A DNA stretch of 64,000 bases from Nymphaea colorata (GCF_008831285.2 NC_045147.1:14486854-14550853), one strand, 5' to 3'; positions 50,535 through 62,248 are shown, counted from the first letter of the stretch. A program made the numbers and translations. Notes: generated by a model from the letters alone, not told the origin.

Positions 50535-50965
50535 TATAGACTACGGTAATACAACATAACAATTTAAGGAACATAAATAATTTGTTACTGTTACAGTAGT
50601 CCAAACCATAATCACGCTTTTTTTCAAAAAAACTTAAAAGAAATGAGACAAATTAAGAAAAAAATGTTGAAAGTGAAAAAAACTCGTTTTTAACATTTTT
50701 TTTGCATTTTTTTGTGTTTTTTTCACTTTTTTCAGTTTTTTTAATGTCAAATAGTTTTCATTTCATTTTCTATTTTTATTTGTTGCAAATCTACTTATTT
50801 TTTGATGTTTGTGTTATTAGTTTCTCACGTCTCTTTATTTTTAATTTTTAAATTTTTTTAAAGATTTACCATATTTTTTTGTTTTTTTTTTCAAACTCAC
50901 CGTATTATACCTAGTAAAAACATCACCTTTAAAACTTCGAAATGTTATTTGTGACTATAACCCAA
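50535..50965. repeat. AT-rich foldback element, copy 2
   Basis: The end at about 50945-50965, reverse-complemented, reads TATAGTCACAAATAACATTTC and faces TATAGACTACGGTAATAC at about 50535. A-rich left half, T-rich right half, centred near 50690. It shares TTTTTAACATTTTTTTTGCA with the copy at 29590-29935. Confidence 0.45.
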
Positions 50966-52199
50966 ACCCCTTACTTCTTCATTAGGCAACTAAATCTGCA
51001 ATGAGTGGAACGTACCAGATTTGAGATCAGCATCGGGTCTGGAATATAATGCCATGAATCAAAGATAGGCTTAAAATTTGAGTGTTATTGTTAATAAATG
51101 GGTCGAACTGGATCCATGTCCAATCCACCAAGCGGGACGGTCGCCCTGGCCTCTGTCAGAGATGAACTACTTCCGTTATGAATCCGTCAGATTACAATCT
51201 CGGAGACGCTCTGTCAAACATGGGACAACAGGTCTGACCCCAACTGGGATATCCAATAAATATCCAACCGGACGCCGCGCTGATCCAGACTGGCTAAGAT
51301 CTGACCCACTTTCAGTGGCGTAAGCTGTCAAGCAAAAAGCGTGCATTATTTGATGCCCCCACGCCGCGGCCAAGCCTTTAGTCACAGACTCCGACTTCAT
51401 TAATGTCATTCACAGGGTTCGACCCGTAATGTGTATATTTCACGATCAAACATATGGTACTGCTCAACAGAGTGGTCCCGAACATCGTTTGTCCGGTCCA
51501 GCAAAAAAGTTAGATTAGATCCAAGATCCAACCCGTGTTTCAAGTATTCTGGATCTCTTAAACGGGTCCAAGATCGGACTCGGATACGGACAAGTTTACA
51601 ACTGTAACTGTTTGACCCGTTTCATGTTCCGTAATCCAAAAGTCAGGGGATTGATTGACGGATTCCCCCGCTTTGACTCGGTGGCTTGTGGTTCCAGCAA
51701 GAGAGATTCGAAGTTAACCGCTTTGTGGCAGAGAGTCACGTGACACGGCTCAGTGCACGATCCCCCAAGCCACGTGAGATTGACCATCCAACTTGGATTA
51801 CAAATCTAACCGGATCCAGATCTGGTTTGCCGGCAACTTGAGGGATTAGGTAACACGATCAAGATTTAAGAAGAGAGCTGACGAAAAGTAGAAAGCAGGA
51901 GATAAGAGTGGGGGGATGGAATGGAATTAATTAAAATTCCCTGAAAAGGGGCGTGAGTAAGGTAAGGGAGATGGGAAACAGGCAGGCACGCAGGCACAAT
52001 CACATGTCGGTGCTGGGACCATGAATCCCTTCAAACACCTCCATCCAATCTCTCTCTCCCTACTTTTCTCTTTCTTTCTCTAATTTGAGGAGCGCAACAA
52101 CAGCGTCTTCAGGGGTACCTTCTCTTCGCCGGAGTCTGTGGTTCGGCTTGTACAGGGAGATGTTCATTTTGCCATTCAGCTGCGGCGTCGTCCTCTTTC
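50966..52199. other. GATC-word-rich intergenic DNA
   Basis: No gene is recognised. The segment is GC-richer than its surroundings, with repeated GGATCC, AGATC and GGGTC words and two CACGTGA sites (about 51736 and 51770). Open frames overlap on both strands. Confidence 0.45.
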
Positions 52200-52431
52200 T
52201 GCGACTGGGAGATGATGTCGGTCCGTCCTTCCACTCTTTTTCTACCCTTTTTTTGTTTTTCTATACGTTGTATTTATACTTTCTCTTTTGCTTTTGTCTT
52301 GCGGTTTGTTACTGTAACTAGGGGACTTCTTGTCCCTAATTTTTGTATCTAGGGGACGTCTTGTCCCCCAATTTTAATATACATTCTCATTTTATCGGCT
52401 CTCTCTCTCTCTATCTATATATATATATATA
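52200..52431 (+). mobile_element. Probable LINE 3' end, second copy
   Basis: CTTGCGGTTTGTTACTGTAA, CTAGGGGACTTCTTGTCCC and a second CTAGGGGACGTCTTGTCCCC precede TCATTTTATCGGCTCTCTC and a CT/TA tail (52399-52431). It aligns with 47640-47840. The ORF running in from 52085 could be the last codons of the element, but I cannot identify it. Confidence 0.45.
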
Positions 52432-53529
52432 GTATAATTTTATTTCAAAATTACTTGTTCCGTTTTTTTTTTACAATTGCACTCTCATTTGCCTTTTTTT
52501 TTTGTTTTTGCATTTTTTCTTTCCTTCCGAGCCATCGTCTCCTCACTCTTTCCTAAGATTATTGAGGGAAAAAAAGGACTTGAAGAGTTTAATACATTTT
52601 GGAACATAACATATGCGCTCATCAATTCTATCACGCCGTCCACTGCTTATCTACGGGTCGAATTATGTTTCGGATGATTGATCGAAATCCAACAATAAGG
52701 ATAGATGCAAAATGCCCTAATTTACTGCATAAAAAAATCACCGAAATATTTTATCACTGCTTGTCTTTTCAGTTGTAAGATCACATTTACACATCGGTTG
52801 TCTTTTCAGTCTCATCTATGAGCAGAGGGTAGAGCCACATATGGGCATGGGGCAATTGCCCACACGGTCTAATACATTTTTCTTATTCAAATAAAGCAGC
52901 TATCCTTAGCGTCCCTTAGACTGAAACGATTTAGACCCTGATAGGAAAGGAATTGGATCCAAGATTCGTATATTATTCAAGCTCCATTTATCAAACCAGA
53001 GCGTGCAGGTCTCACCTGAACAGCCCGATCGGACCTCTTATCTACTACCAAAACCTGAATCTTGTTGAGTCATTATGAGATGGATCTGGATCAAGGCCAA
53101 AATCCAGAAGTACACGATTTCGTTGTCATGATCTCCTGGGGTACGACTATATCCAGAAACAGGAACCAACTGTGCGTTATTTTGGTGGATTTGGATCTCA
53201 CTTGATGGATTTTACCCGATCCATTGATTGTCTGCATGTATAGGTTGGATGGGAGGCCTCAAGTTTCAATATTCTTTGGCGTAGATCTCAGATCCAAGAG
53301 TCTGATTTATCGCGATGCTTAGCTTAAATGCTTGCTTTTCTAAGAACGCTAGAGAATCGATGACTTGAAATCCTCATTAGATCTCAAACTCATGTGTCTC
53401 AAGTGGCGGAGAGGAGTCATGTTACTTGAAAACATAGGTTTTTAGGACCCAAGTTTACAAATTTGTGATGTAATTCTTGCATCATTCGAACATAAAATTT
53501 TACGTTCTTGTTAAAAATGAAGGATATGA

Positions 53530-53604
53530 TCTTTGCGTATGTTTTTTTTTTTTTTTTTTTTGAATAAAAGGTAGGGAGCCGACTCTCCCGGGTGCTTGCA
53601 GAGC
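53530..53604 (-). mobile_element. 75-bp poly(A) retroposon insertion with 17-bp target duplication
   Basis: AAAAATGAAGGATATGA occurs at 53513-53529 and 53605-53621. Between them are TCTTTGCGTATG, a run of about 20 T (poly(A) on -), and GAATAAAAGGTAGGGAGCC plus GACTCTCCCGGGTGCTTGC. The 12 bases between the left repeat and the T run are unusual and may be an untemplated or transduced end. Confidence 0.7.
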
Positions 53605-53621
53605 AAAAATGAAGGATATGA

Positions 53622-54053
53622 AATATTAAGATCAAGAATTCTAAGATCTCAGATCACCTCATATATAAGGACTTTAAGGTAATCAAATTAATGTCATCTT
53701 TGGGTTTCCGAATGTGCAAAAATATCCAACGCACATTTTCGATCTGGATTGGATCTCACAAAAAAAAAAACGATAGTTAGTAAAAATCCGGTCTACCATT
53801 TTCCCTCTTTCTTACTTGGACTTTGAAAAAAAAAAAAAAAACAAAAAAGTTCATGATTTCTACGTTGTGGGCAATTGACGAATTCATTTGTGTCATCTTG
53901 TTACTTACCAACTCAGCCGCTACCTTTTCTTCCAAGTGCCTTCGTCACGTTAATTTTTTGCTCGGCTGTTGCTACGAATGTTGGCGTGGATCCACATCAG
54001 ATCTGGATATTTAAGATCCTTGACTCTCAAACAAATGAGTATGTTCACTTAGA
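53622..54053. other. Intergenic, no gene recognised
   Basis: AT-rich with two A runs (about 53761 and 53827). Overlapping 63-aa frames at 53823-54066 show no domain. Confidence 0.5.
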
Positions 54054-54370
54054 GATAGTTTGGTAACAATAAGAAGAATTTGTCAAAAAAAAAAGGAAGA
54101 GATTCATTAAACATTTGTTCTAGTATTTCATAAATCTATTTTATTTTTTAAAGCAAATTTATGAAAAACCAACAATGTATTGCTGTCATTCCACTTTAAA
54201 AATCAGATTCATTTCCTTATAAATTGTTTAGCACCCAAAAGATTCGGCCCCAACATTTGTGGTAGATTTAAGAAACAATATGTTATGATGTTTCATGAAT
54301 CTATTTATTTCTAATTTTGAGGTAGTTTTATTGGACAATAAACTATTTGTTACTAATCCCAAACGACCTT
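54054..54370. mobile_element. Possible third, longer member of the TTTGG..AGTAACA MITE family
   Basis: The left end, GATAGTTTGGTAACAATAAG, faces a right end that reverse-complements to GGTCGTTTGGGATTAGTAAC followed by AAATA. The interior carries GCAAATTTATGAAAAACC, as in the 19-kb copies. Target duplication unclear. Confidence 0.4.
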
Positions 54371-55218
54371 ACAATACACGAAAATATGTGTTGATCATAG
54401 TTTTCTTAATTCTATTCGATTTTAGTCCCGCATTTAACAGCCATTTCACATCAATGATTTCTGTCATATCATACGTTCTGTCATCGGACCAAAAAATTAG
54501 AACCGTGGTATTCAACGTGCGCCTAACATCCGTAACAGATATCCTTTTACGTCGGCGGGCGTTCTTTTGTCATAACTAGAAAAGTGTCGTGAGATAGGTC
54601 ATATCTCTTAGCTTGTTTTGCACTACGGTTACAGGAAAAAGTATCTGTAGCTGATCTCACATAGGCAGGAAGGATCTTAGCTAGTTCATAAGCTTTTGTA
54701 GTTCGTCTTGATTTGATGCTAAAATTATGTTAAAAGCTTGAATTTTCCTAAAGATTAACTAATCATATGATGTGTTCAGTGTTCCGAAGTCTGCAACATA
54801 ATTTAGAAGCTGATACAGTTGAGCAGATGTTAGATTTCTTGTGGAATATAGTTAATCTACTAAACAAACTCATGGATTATGGGAGAATGAAAAAGAAAAA
54901 CCAGCACCGCAAAGTTAGGGGGAACAAAGGGAGCCTTCGCCCTTAAGGCTCTTTTCCGAGTGGCATGTCCTAATCCTCATGCTCATCCAGAAGCAGAAAA
55001 AATCCGGCATGGCTGATTCATGAAACCATGAGGCAGAATCATCTGAGTTTCAGCAGCCCACTTATATGTTGGTTTCATTGAGTCGCTCATGAGTATATAC
55101 AATCAGTTTAAATTACACATAAAAAAACCATTTCGGTAACATTAAAAATATGCATGTATATGAATCGATTTTATCAAACTTTCTCTATATTATTATTACA
55201 GAAACATATACACGCACT
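54371..55218. other. Intergenic, no gene recognised
   Basis: An AGGGGGAACAAAGGGAGCC segment followed by TTCGCCCTTAAGGCTC at about 54917-54950 resembles the SINE-family tail region. Otherwise nothing specific is seen. Confidence 0.45.
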
Positions 55219-56478
55219 AACAGAGATTAGCTAACGATGACAACATCACGCCGCCGTTGGTAGAGGCTGCAACTTGTGCAATTTGATAGCGCCGATGACC
55301 GGAAGTCGTGGCCGGCACGTATGAAACAGCCCGAAAGTTGGATGTTCTCGAGATTTCCAGAAAAAAGAGTAAAATCATAATTGTAGTTACCTACGGCTCT
55401 TTTATCAATTTGTCTAAGACCAAAGTAAACTTGTTCCCCAAGAAACCAACTAATTCAAATTGTACCAGTCAATTTGATCTGTCTGCAATTGCAACGAAAG
55501 AGAAGATTGGAGGGAATGACGCCGCCTCCAACTTGCTTCGCCCGTTCACGAAACTGACCTTTTTCTCGCATTCCCTCACTTTCCTGTGGGAAACAACACG
55601 ATCGATCAATTTCCTGTAAGTTCATGAGTTTTGGACGGTTCCTTGGCCGGCAAGTTTGGGATCTCCATCTTATTGACCTTTGACAATATACCAGAAGTTT
55701 CATGGAAGTCTCCCAAATCTTATCAACGCTGAGTAGGATACGGTTTAAAGGAAGAAACACTTGGAAAAAGCCAATTTTATTTGTCAGTCATTAACTAATT
55801 AGTGGTGAAATGCCTAACGAAACCGTGTAAGAATTGTCATTCCGTGGTCGATTGGAGGTAGGCCTCATGAGTCTGATTTGTTTCCAAAATGATGCAAGAA
55901 TCTTGGAGAGACATTCTTCCCCTTTCTTTCTCTATCGCTAGCCCAACTATTATAGTATGTCCATATTTATTTGCGCACGCTGATTTTGTCCACACATTTC
56001 ATACATTATATGTATATATTATATATGTATTGACGTATTTGAAGTGTACAAGATCGTCACATTGCTCGTATGGTTGGAATACTCTATAGTCAAGCCGTGG
56101 AATCACATGAAAAGAGCAACTTGTTTCTTGAGAACCTGCCGGCTGTTTCTCAGGCCGTAACGTTTAAGCTGGTTTATCATGCGTACGCGATGATCCTGAA
56201 CAAGGAGAGCTACGCTTCTTCAGCCCGTTCACCAGCCATAATTGAACGCTTCGAGATGACATAATTCCCGGCCGCACTAAAAAGGAATCAGATTCTGAAA
56301 CCGATAAAAGAGCTCTTATCAGATACAGGTCCAATTTACTGCTTACCTTAATTGGATTCACGTTTATATTTACATATAATCACTTCCAAGAAAAAGAAAA
56401 AAACAAACAAACAAAAAGAACAACAAAATAGCGTTTGTATACAGTAATAGCTACCTCTACCTGCCCTCTGAAACGCAC

Positions 56479-56721
56479 TCAAAGCGACTCCGGCACGTTG
56501 TTCGCAGATTTTACGGCAGGCTGGCTACCGTTCGGGTGGATCTTATTCCCCCACCGGAAAATCTTCATCCCGAATCTCTTTTTGCCGGAATCGCGCTGTC
56601 CCGGACTCTTCTTCTTCTCCGTCTCCGCCACTTCCTCGGTGCAGGCCCGATCCATCTTCTCCTTGTATATCTTCTTCATCACGTAGGCTTCGGCCAAGCT
56701 ACCGGAGATGGACGCCATCAT
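56479..56721 (-). CDS. Small basic protein of unknown function, 80 aa (copy 1)
   Basis: I do not recognise a named family. The single-exon frame starts at the first of two adjacent ATGs, both kept in the paralogue, and ends in TGA. It begins MMASISGSLAEAYVMKKIYK, a predicted amphipathic N-terminal helix. A charged, Lys/Glu-rich middle follows (KKKSPGQRDSGKKRFG) and a short conserved end with MKIFRWGNKIHPN. There is no signal peptide or membrane span. Coding support is comparative: the paralogue at 58516-58770 keeps the frame and start, differs mainly by in-frame insertions in the Lys run and tail, and both have TATA boxes at a similar distance. The short basic composition would fit a regulatory or nucleic-acid-associated peptide, but that is a guess. 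Confidence 0.7.
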   Translation of the reverse strand: MMASISGSLAEAYVMKKIYKEKMDRACTEEVAETEKKKSPGQRDSGKKRFGMKIFRWGNKIHPNGSQPAVKSANNVPESL

Positions 56722-56845
56722 CTTGCGCAAGGAAGCCCGAGAAAAATCCGAACTGTTTCGCGACCGGAAAACGTAAACTAATTCACGAACTCCGCTTGAT
56801 CAAGGATGGGTGTAAGTACTTGCGGGGGAGAGGGTCGGGAATTTA

Positions 56846-56852
56846 ATTTATA
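56846..56852 (-). promoter_or_regulatory. TATA box of small gene copy 1
   Basis: TATAAAT on the minus strand, 125 bp upstream of the start codon and followed by a CT-rich leader. The same motif stands 125 bp upstream of copy 2. Confidence 0.7.
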
Positions 56853-56934
56853 GGAGGAGGTGGCTTGGTCTGCAAGTTAAAGGGGGGTTTGCCGTTATGC
56901 GTGTCAGCGATGACGCTCTTCCATCATTTTTTGT

Positions 56935-56940
56935 CACGTG
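56935..56940. promoter_or_regulatory. G-box upstream of small gene copy 1
   Basis: CACGTG lies 83 bp upstream of the TATA box, with a TGACG site at 56911-56915 in between. Both motifs are kept at nearly the same spacing in copy 2. G-boxes bind plant bZIP and bHLH factors, often in ABA, stress or light responses. Confidence 0.55.
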
Positions 56941-57144
56941 GGTTTGAAGTGAACCCTGTCAAACGGCAAACGGTGCCGTGGGGACGACCGATACGGCTGT
57001 CGATTTAATATTTTTTTTTTTTTTAAAAAATATATATATATATATAATAAATAAAATTTTCCAAAAATTTAGATGCAAATTTTTTGGAAAAGAATTTTTG
57101 AGAGAGGGCGAAGGCGCCCCTGGCTCCACCCTTCCTGTGATGCG

Positions 57145-57202
57145 CCGTAGCTAAGCTGCACCTCTGGCAAACACCGGTAGCTAAGCTGCACCTCAGGCTG
57201 AC
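57145..57202. repeat. 29-bp tandem duplication between the segmental copies
   Basis: CCGTAGCTAAGCTGCACCTC then TGGCAAACA, directly followed by CCGGTAGCTAAGCTGCACC then TCAGGCTGACG. It lies next to a GGGCGAAGGCGCCCCTGGC segment that looks like a transposon end. Confidence 0.75.
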
Positions 57203-58515
57203 GCCGGTATACGCCAGCGGGAAAAGGAAAGCAAACTGAACCAACAGTTGCCGCAAGTTTTCCTTATTTTATGGTGTTTGACGTGAATCGGCGGGTGATT
57301 TCGCTCGGAGGACTAACACATTGAAAATGAAAAGGATCTCAGTGGTTGTCAACAGTCGCTAACAGTGATTAGGCGATGACCACCGCAACAGCATCACGCC
57401 ACCGTTCGAGTGGCTGCAACTTGTCCAATTTGATGCCGAAGATGACCGGAAGTCGTGTCCGGCACGACTGAAACAGCCTCTGAAAGTTGGATTTTCTCGA
57501 GATTTCCAGAAAAAATAGTAAGATCATAAAATTGTGATTATCATTAGCCAATAAAAATTATTTTGCTAGGTCTCATGTTTTGATTTTGAAAGGATCAATT
57601 GAAATTAGTTTTAAACATGTGCGATCAAAGAGCTTAGCACGGCCCTAAACCCTAAAGGTGACTTCTACATCAATAACAACATACATGGTAAGTCTTTGCT
57701 CAATTGGCGCCAAATGCAAACTTATCGGCCAAGAAACCAGCTAATTATTCAAATTGCATCAGTTGAGGTCGAAGATTCGAGGGCATGACAACAGCTCCAC
57801 ACGCCTCTCCCTTTCACGAAACTGATCTTTTCTTCAACATCTCTCAGACGGTTCCTTGGTCGGCAAGTTTGGAATAAGATTTTTTTGACTTTGGACGTCA
57901 GAAGTTTCATGGAATTCTCCCTGATTTTTGTTGAGTGATAAAATTTGGCTAGTGCTGAGGAAAGTACAATATGAAAGGAGAAACGTAATTCTGAATTTGT
58001 ACTTTTTCCTCATCTCAGTTATATAGGCGGGAAGAAACGATCTGCTGATCGTTACATTGTTTATGTAGTTCGAATATATACTATATATTTAATAAGTATT
58101 GGAATCACATGACACAAGAAACTTGTTTCTGAGAACCGGCCGGCTGTTTCTGAGGCTATAACGTTTGAGCTAGTTCATCATGCGCACGCAAACATACTTT
58201 ATAATGGATGATCATGAACAAGGAGGGCTAAGCGTCAGATTCGGCCTGTTCACCAGCCCTAATTGAACGCTCCGATATGACAAAAGCAATTTCCGGCCGC
58301 CGTACAGATTCTGATCAGACGCTAACGCTTTCAGGTTCGAAACGCACAAAAGAGTTCTTGTCAAACACAGATCCAATTTACTGCTTATCTTAATTGGATT
58401 CACCTTTATGTTTACATTCAGTGACTTTTTGATTCTGAAAACAGAAAAACAAACAAAAAGAACAAAAAAATAGTTTTTCACATATTATCCTAGCTGCCTG
58501 TCCCCTCAGACGCAC

Positions 58516-58770
58516 TCAAAGCGAGTCCTGCATCTTAGATTTTGCAGGAGGATCCATCGCCGGCTGAGAACGATTCGGATGCACCTTATTCCGCAGCCGA
58601 AAAATCTTCATCACGGACCTCTTTCTGCCGGAATCGCTCCCTCCCGGACTCTTCTTCTTCTTCTTCTTCGTCTCCGCCTCCTCCTCGGCGCAGGCCCGAT
58701 TCATCTTCTCCTCGTATATCTTCTTCATCACGTAGGCTTCGGCCAAGCTGCCGGAGATGGACGCCATCAT
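58516..58770 (-). CDS. Small basic protein of unknown function, 84 aa (copy 2)
   Basis: Paralogue of the 80-aa protein at 56479-56721. It begins MMASISGSLAEAYVMKKIYE, has a longer Lys run (ETKKKKKKSPGGSDSGRKRS), then MKIFRLRNKVHPNRSQPA, and ends KMQDSL against NVPESL in copy 1. The open frame extends upstream to about 58839, but the paired ATGs at 58770 and 58767 match copy 1 and follow the leader, so I take 58770. Most differences are in the low-complexity middle, while the first 19 residues are identical. This pattern suggests purifying selection on the N-terminal helix. Function unknown. Confidence 0.7.
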   Translation of the reverse strand: MMASISGSLAEAYVMKKIYEEKMNRACAEEEAETKKKKKKSPGGSDSGRKRSVMKIFRLRNKVHPNRSQPAMDPPAKSKMQDSL

Positions 58771-58894
58771 TTTGTCCAAAGGGAGCCTGAGAAAAATCCA
58801 AACTGTTTCGCGACTGGAAACGTAAACTATTATAGACACCCTGCTTTATCAGGAATGGGTGTATGAATCTGCAGGGGGTGGAGAGGGTCAGGGA

Positions 58895-58901
58895 ATTTAT
58901 A
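58895..58901 (-). promoter_or_regulatory. TATA box of small gene copy 2
   Basis: TATAAAT on the minus strand, 125 bp upstream of the start codon, as in copy 1. Confidence 0.7.
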
Positions 58902-58985
58902 GGGATCGGAGGTGGCTTGGCGAGCAAGTTTGGGGGGTTTGGACGTTTTGTGTGTCGGCGATGACGCCCTTTTGGTCATTTTGTC

Positions 58986-58991
58986 CACGTG
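58986..58991. promoter_or_regulatory. G-box upstream of small gene copy 2
   Basis: CACGTG 85 bp upstream of the TATA box, with TGACG at 58962-58966 between them. It matches the arrangement in copy 1. Confidence 0.55.
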
Positions 58992-59028
58992 AGTTTGAAA
59001 TGAGACGTGTCAAACGATAATACGGCGA

Positions 59029-61189
59029 CTGCTGACGTGGAAGGGATTGACACGACCAATGCGACTGTTCCAAACCTTGCCATGTCATCAACATTTTTAA
59101 AAGTCAAGGTCAAAACCCGAGGCCGGTGGTCGGCTTGCAATTCTTCAGGTAAGAGGAAAGGGAGAGGAGTTTCGGCTTCTTTCGAGGCATCTTCCCCTCA
59201 CATAGATTCAACCACTCTCGATCCACAAATTATCCTGAAATCAAGAGACAGAAACTATAAGAATTTAATGAGAATCATGTTATTAATGCATCTATGACTA
59301 TGCATAATTTGGGAAGTTGGAATGAAGTTTGAGAATGTAATGTGATCATTCTAAATACTTATGGAAAAGATAGCACTGACCCACCTCATATTTGCCTTCT
59401 CTCTTTTATTTTTTGTATACATGCATCCGAGACCTAGACCTTAGACCTGAAAGACGAACTAATTCGGCTTGAGTGGAATCCATCCACTCAATCTTCACTC
59501 TTGTAGGTGGATAACAGATCAGACTGCATTGAAATCTTGTCACTGTTAATCACCAGCAACCATGACCAAAAGTGGCCAGCTAATGATGGAGTAGCTAGTT
59601 TCTGTGGCCACCAACTGCCACTTGGCCATGAGGTAGTGGAGAAGGAATTGATCGCGATCATGTTGCGCACTATAGCGGCACTTAGTGCGTCATGGATTTG
59701 TTTTCTTAGTCTGTCTCTTGATCCCAAATCATTGCCATCAATCTTGTGACATATCTTTACAAGTTTTAGGAGGAGCACTGTTTTTTGGGCGAGCAAGATG
59801 AGTATTTCATTTTATAGCTTATAAGAAAACCAAAAGCTCCCACCCAACCTCAATATTTTCAACACAGATCTTCCTTCCAACCGAAGTAAACTTATCATGC
59901 TCCAAAGTAAACTTCCAAAGACTTATCATTGAAGTAAACATAGCTTTCAAATGAAGCTTCTATAGACTTATCATGAAGTTAACGTGAAACGTCTCTGTGA
60001 GTGGTCTCGGTCCCTATGAAATTTGGCAAGCAGCCGCGCCTGAGCATCAAAGTGCTGCTTCCTGGTTGCTTCTCACGAAGTTTCTTTTCCCTTGGAATAA
60101 AGAGTCAGCGTTGCACCACCTTGAGGGTGCCTTCTTCACCATCACAAAAGAGCGATGCCTTGGTCAGTAAGTTTGTGCGTTGTGCCCTTATATACGTATT
60201 TGTGCATCTATAAGAAAGTCCTTTCTGGTGCCTTTTTAACATGTTCAAGGAGAAACCTAAATAGACGTAGTAGCAAAATACGTTGGGAGTACTTTATCTA
60301 CATAAATAAACACGTAAATATAATTAAATAAAAAAAATCTGATTTTTTTTAACATTGGCCAACTATATTTTTTCAGAATTTTTGTAATAAACAAATTAGA
60401 ATTTCTGAAAGTTTGTAAGCAGTGAAGGGGCTATGGTCCCTGCCAACCCTTCCCTGGCTCGGCCCCTGGGTTCAATTGATATCATAATTCTTGCCAAACT
60501 GCTGAGGTGCTGAAGTCTATGTGAAGGATAATCGCTTGGAGGGACCTTGATTTAAGGCTGCATTTTGCATATTTGGGTTACATCTTTATTGTGGATGTCA
60601 TGTAACTGATCTAAATCGATCCATTTGAGCTTCTAGCGGCAATGAAGTTAATGGATGATTGTGATGTAATATTAGGGGCTGCTAAACCGATTTTATTTTC
60701 ATAATTTTATGTGAAATGCAACCCCAATGATATAAATGAAATGGCATCGTTTTTGAACAAACGTGAAATGCGCGACCCCAATGAGGTATTTTCAAGTTTT
60801 TTTAAAGAAGTATATAGTTTATACTTTTTAACTTTTTCTCACATCATGGACCAAACACACCATCGAACGTAGTTGATTATGACATTAAATTACTGGTGGA
60901 ATGCTATAAGACTCAAGTCGACTTACATTAAAATATGTTATTAACACTTTTTTTTTGTTTTTTTTTTTTACTTTTTTTTTTAAAGTATTTGTAGTTTTTA
61001 ATAAAGCACCCAGCATCACATCACATCACGAGCAAAGCCCACTTTGCTTTTGCGCAAAATACTTTCCATGTCATGTCACGTGACGAGCAACACCTACGCT
61101 TGCCTTGGTGAGGTGAATCACCTGGTCACCGAAATTCGAGTGTTCTTCTTTTGGGATTCAAACAAATGTGCCGTGAGAAAAAGGCATGG
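59029..61189. other. Intergenic, no gene recognised
   Basis: A pair of overlapping frames (59488-59796 on -, 59507-59749 on +) may be a decayed retroelement piece but shows no domain I can name. TTTTTTGGGCGAGCAAGATG at about 59780 resembles the tail end of the SINE family. Confidence 0.45.
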
Positions 61190-61415
61190 CCGAGCCACAT
61201 TCGGGCATGTGTGGGCAGTTGCCCACACGGTCCTCCAAATTTTCATTCTTCACATATTAGATCCTCATACAAAGTTTGTTTATATATATATATAAATACC
61301 ACTTGTCATTCTCTTGACGTGCTCCTCATTCATTTGGTTGTCTAATTTTTTGAATGGTCTAAAATTTAGTTATTTTGTATAGGTGTCTGTAAGACCAAAA
61401 TTCGTAGCTCCACTT
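61190..61415. repeat. Dispersed palindrome-bearing repeat, copy at 61 kb
   Basis: GTGTGGGCAGTTGCCCACAC (61210-61229) has perfect 9-bp arms and a 2-bp loop. AT-rich DNA and GACCAAAATTCGTAGCTCCAC follow. It matches the element at 13838-13991. Confidence 0.5.
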
Positions 61416-62248
61416 CATGGAAAAAAGAAGAAAGTGGTCCACCTGGTAAACATTCAATTGGAGACCTGTGAACCAATACAACGTGATTTTCACTGAGACT
61501 TTAAAGTGGGAATTGGATCAATTTTAATAGACATCAACATTTAATGTAGAACACAGCAATGAGCATGCGTTATGGTAAATCACCCAATTTTTTACCTTCA
61601 AATGTGCTTTTACACCTCGCCACGCGGCTGTAAAGTCTCCAAATTTCATTGTCTTGTCACTATATTGATCTAAAAAAAAAGTGTCACCATGTTTATATTC
61701 TCATGCATTTCTTTTATAAAAGAACACACACATATATATATCTATGTAAAATAATGATAAACCGTTAACCTAGTTTTTTTCTTTTGTTCGAAAAAGTGAC
61801 TTTAAGCATAGATCTAAATCATCAACAAAATTGTTTAAATAGTCTATAGATCGATTTACATAATTAAGTATATGTATATGCTGTGTATAGGGATCCTTTT
61901 TGTTCACAAAATTTTTGCACAAAATCAAAATCGCCTTTCGCGCGACTTGTCGCTGAGGAGGTTTCCCGGGGAAAAGGAGCTCGAGGGCACTTACTGCGCC
62001 GCGTTGGTTGCGTCAGGTCCGGTCGTACCCAACTCAGAGCTCGACCTCTTTACATCTCGCGCCCCATTTGGATGGAGTCGAAGTTGTAACCTGTTCTCGT
62101 TTGCCTCGGAGGTCGGTGGACTGGCCGAGTTTCTTCGTCCGAGCAACTCTGGAACAGGGGCGTCCCTCTCTCCCCCTCCTCCCCACCCTCTCTCTCTCAC
62201 CCACCACCTTCTTCTCTCTCTCTCCCCCCCCCTTTTTGGCAGCAAAAG
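61416..62248. other. Upstream region and leader of TSR3
   Basis: AT-rich to about 61900, then GC-rich (61930-62160), then a strongly CT-rich leader (62159-62235) before the start codon. The GC-rich part is open on both strands (61872-62354 + and 61991-62257 -). I do not recognise either frame and see it as 5' UTR or promoter. Confidence 0.5.

Larger units (their letters stand above)
55219..56982. repeat. Segmental tandem duplication, copy 1
   Basis: Collinear with 57361-59028. Shared markers in order are GATGACCGGAAGTCGTG, TTCTCGAGATTTCCAGAAAA, GACGGTTCCTTGGCCGGCAA/GGTCGGCAA, CCGGCTGTTTCTCAGGC/GAGGC, the small gene, its TATA and G-box, and GTCAAACG. Copy 1 is about 100 bp longer. It has diverged outside the gene, so the event is not recent. 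Confidence 0.85.
57361..59028. repeat. Segmental tandem duplication, copy 2
   Basis: Direct-orientation partner of 55219-56982, about 2.1 kb away start to start. The 378 bp between the copies include a T run, an AT tract and the 29-bp tandem repeat. Confidence 0.85.

Noticed and set aside
59488-59796. 102-aa minus-strand frame and its plus-strand partner
   Set aside because: Suggestive of a retroelement piece, but no motif (protease, RT, integrase) can be named, so not called as a gene.
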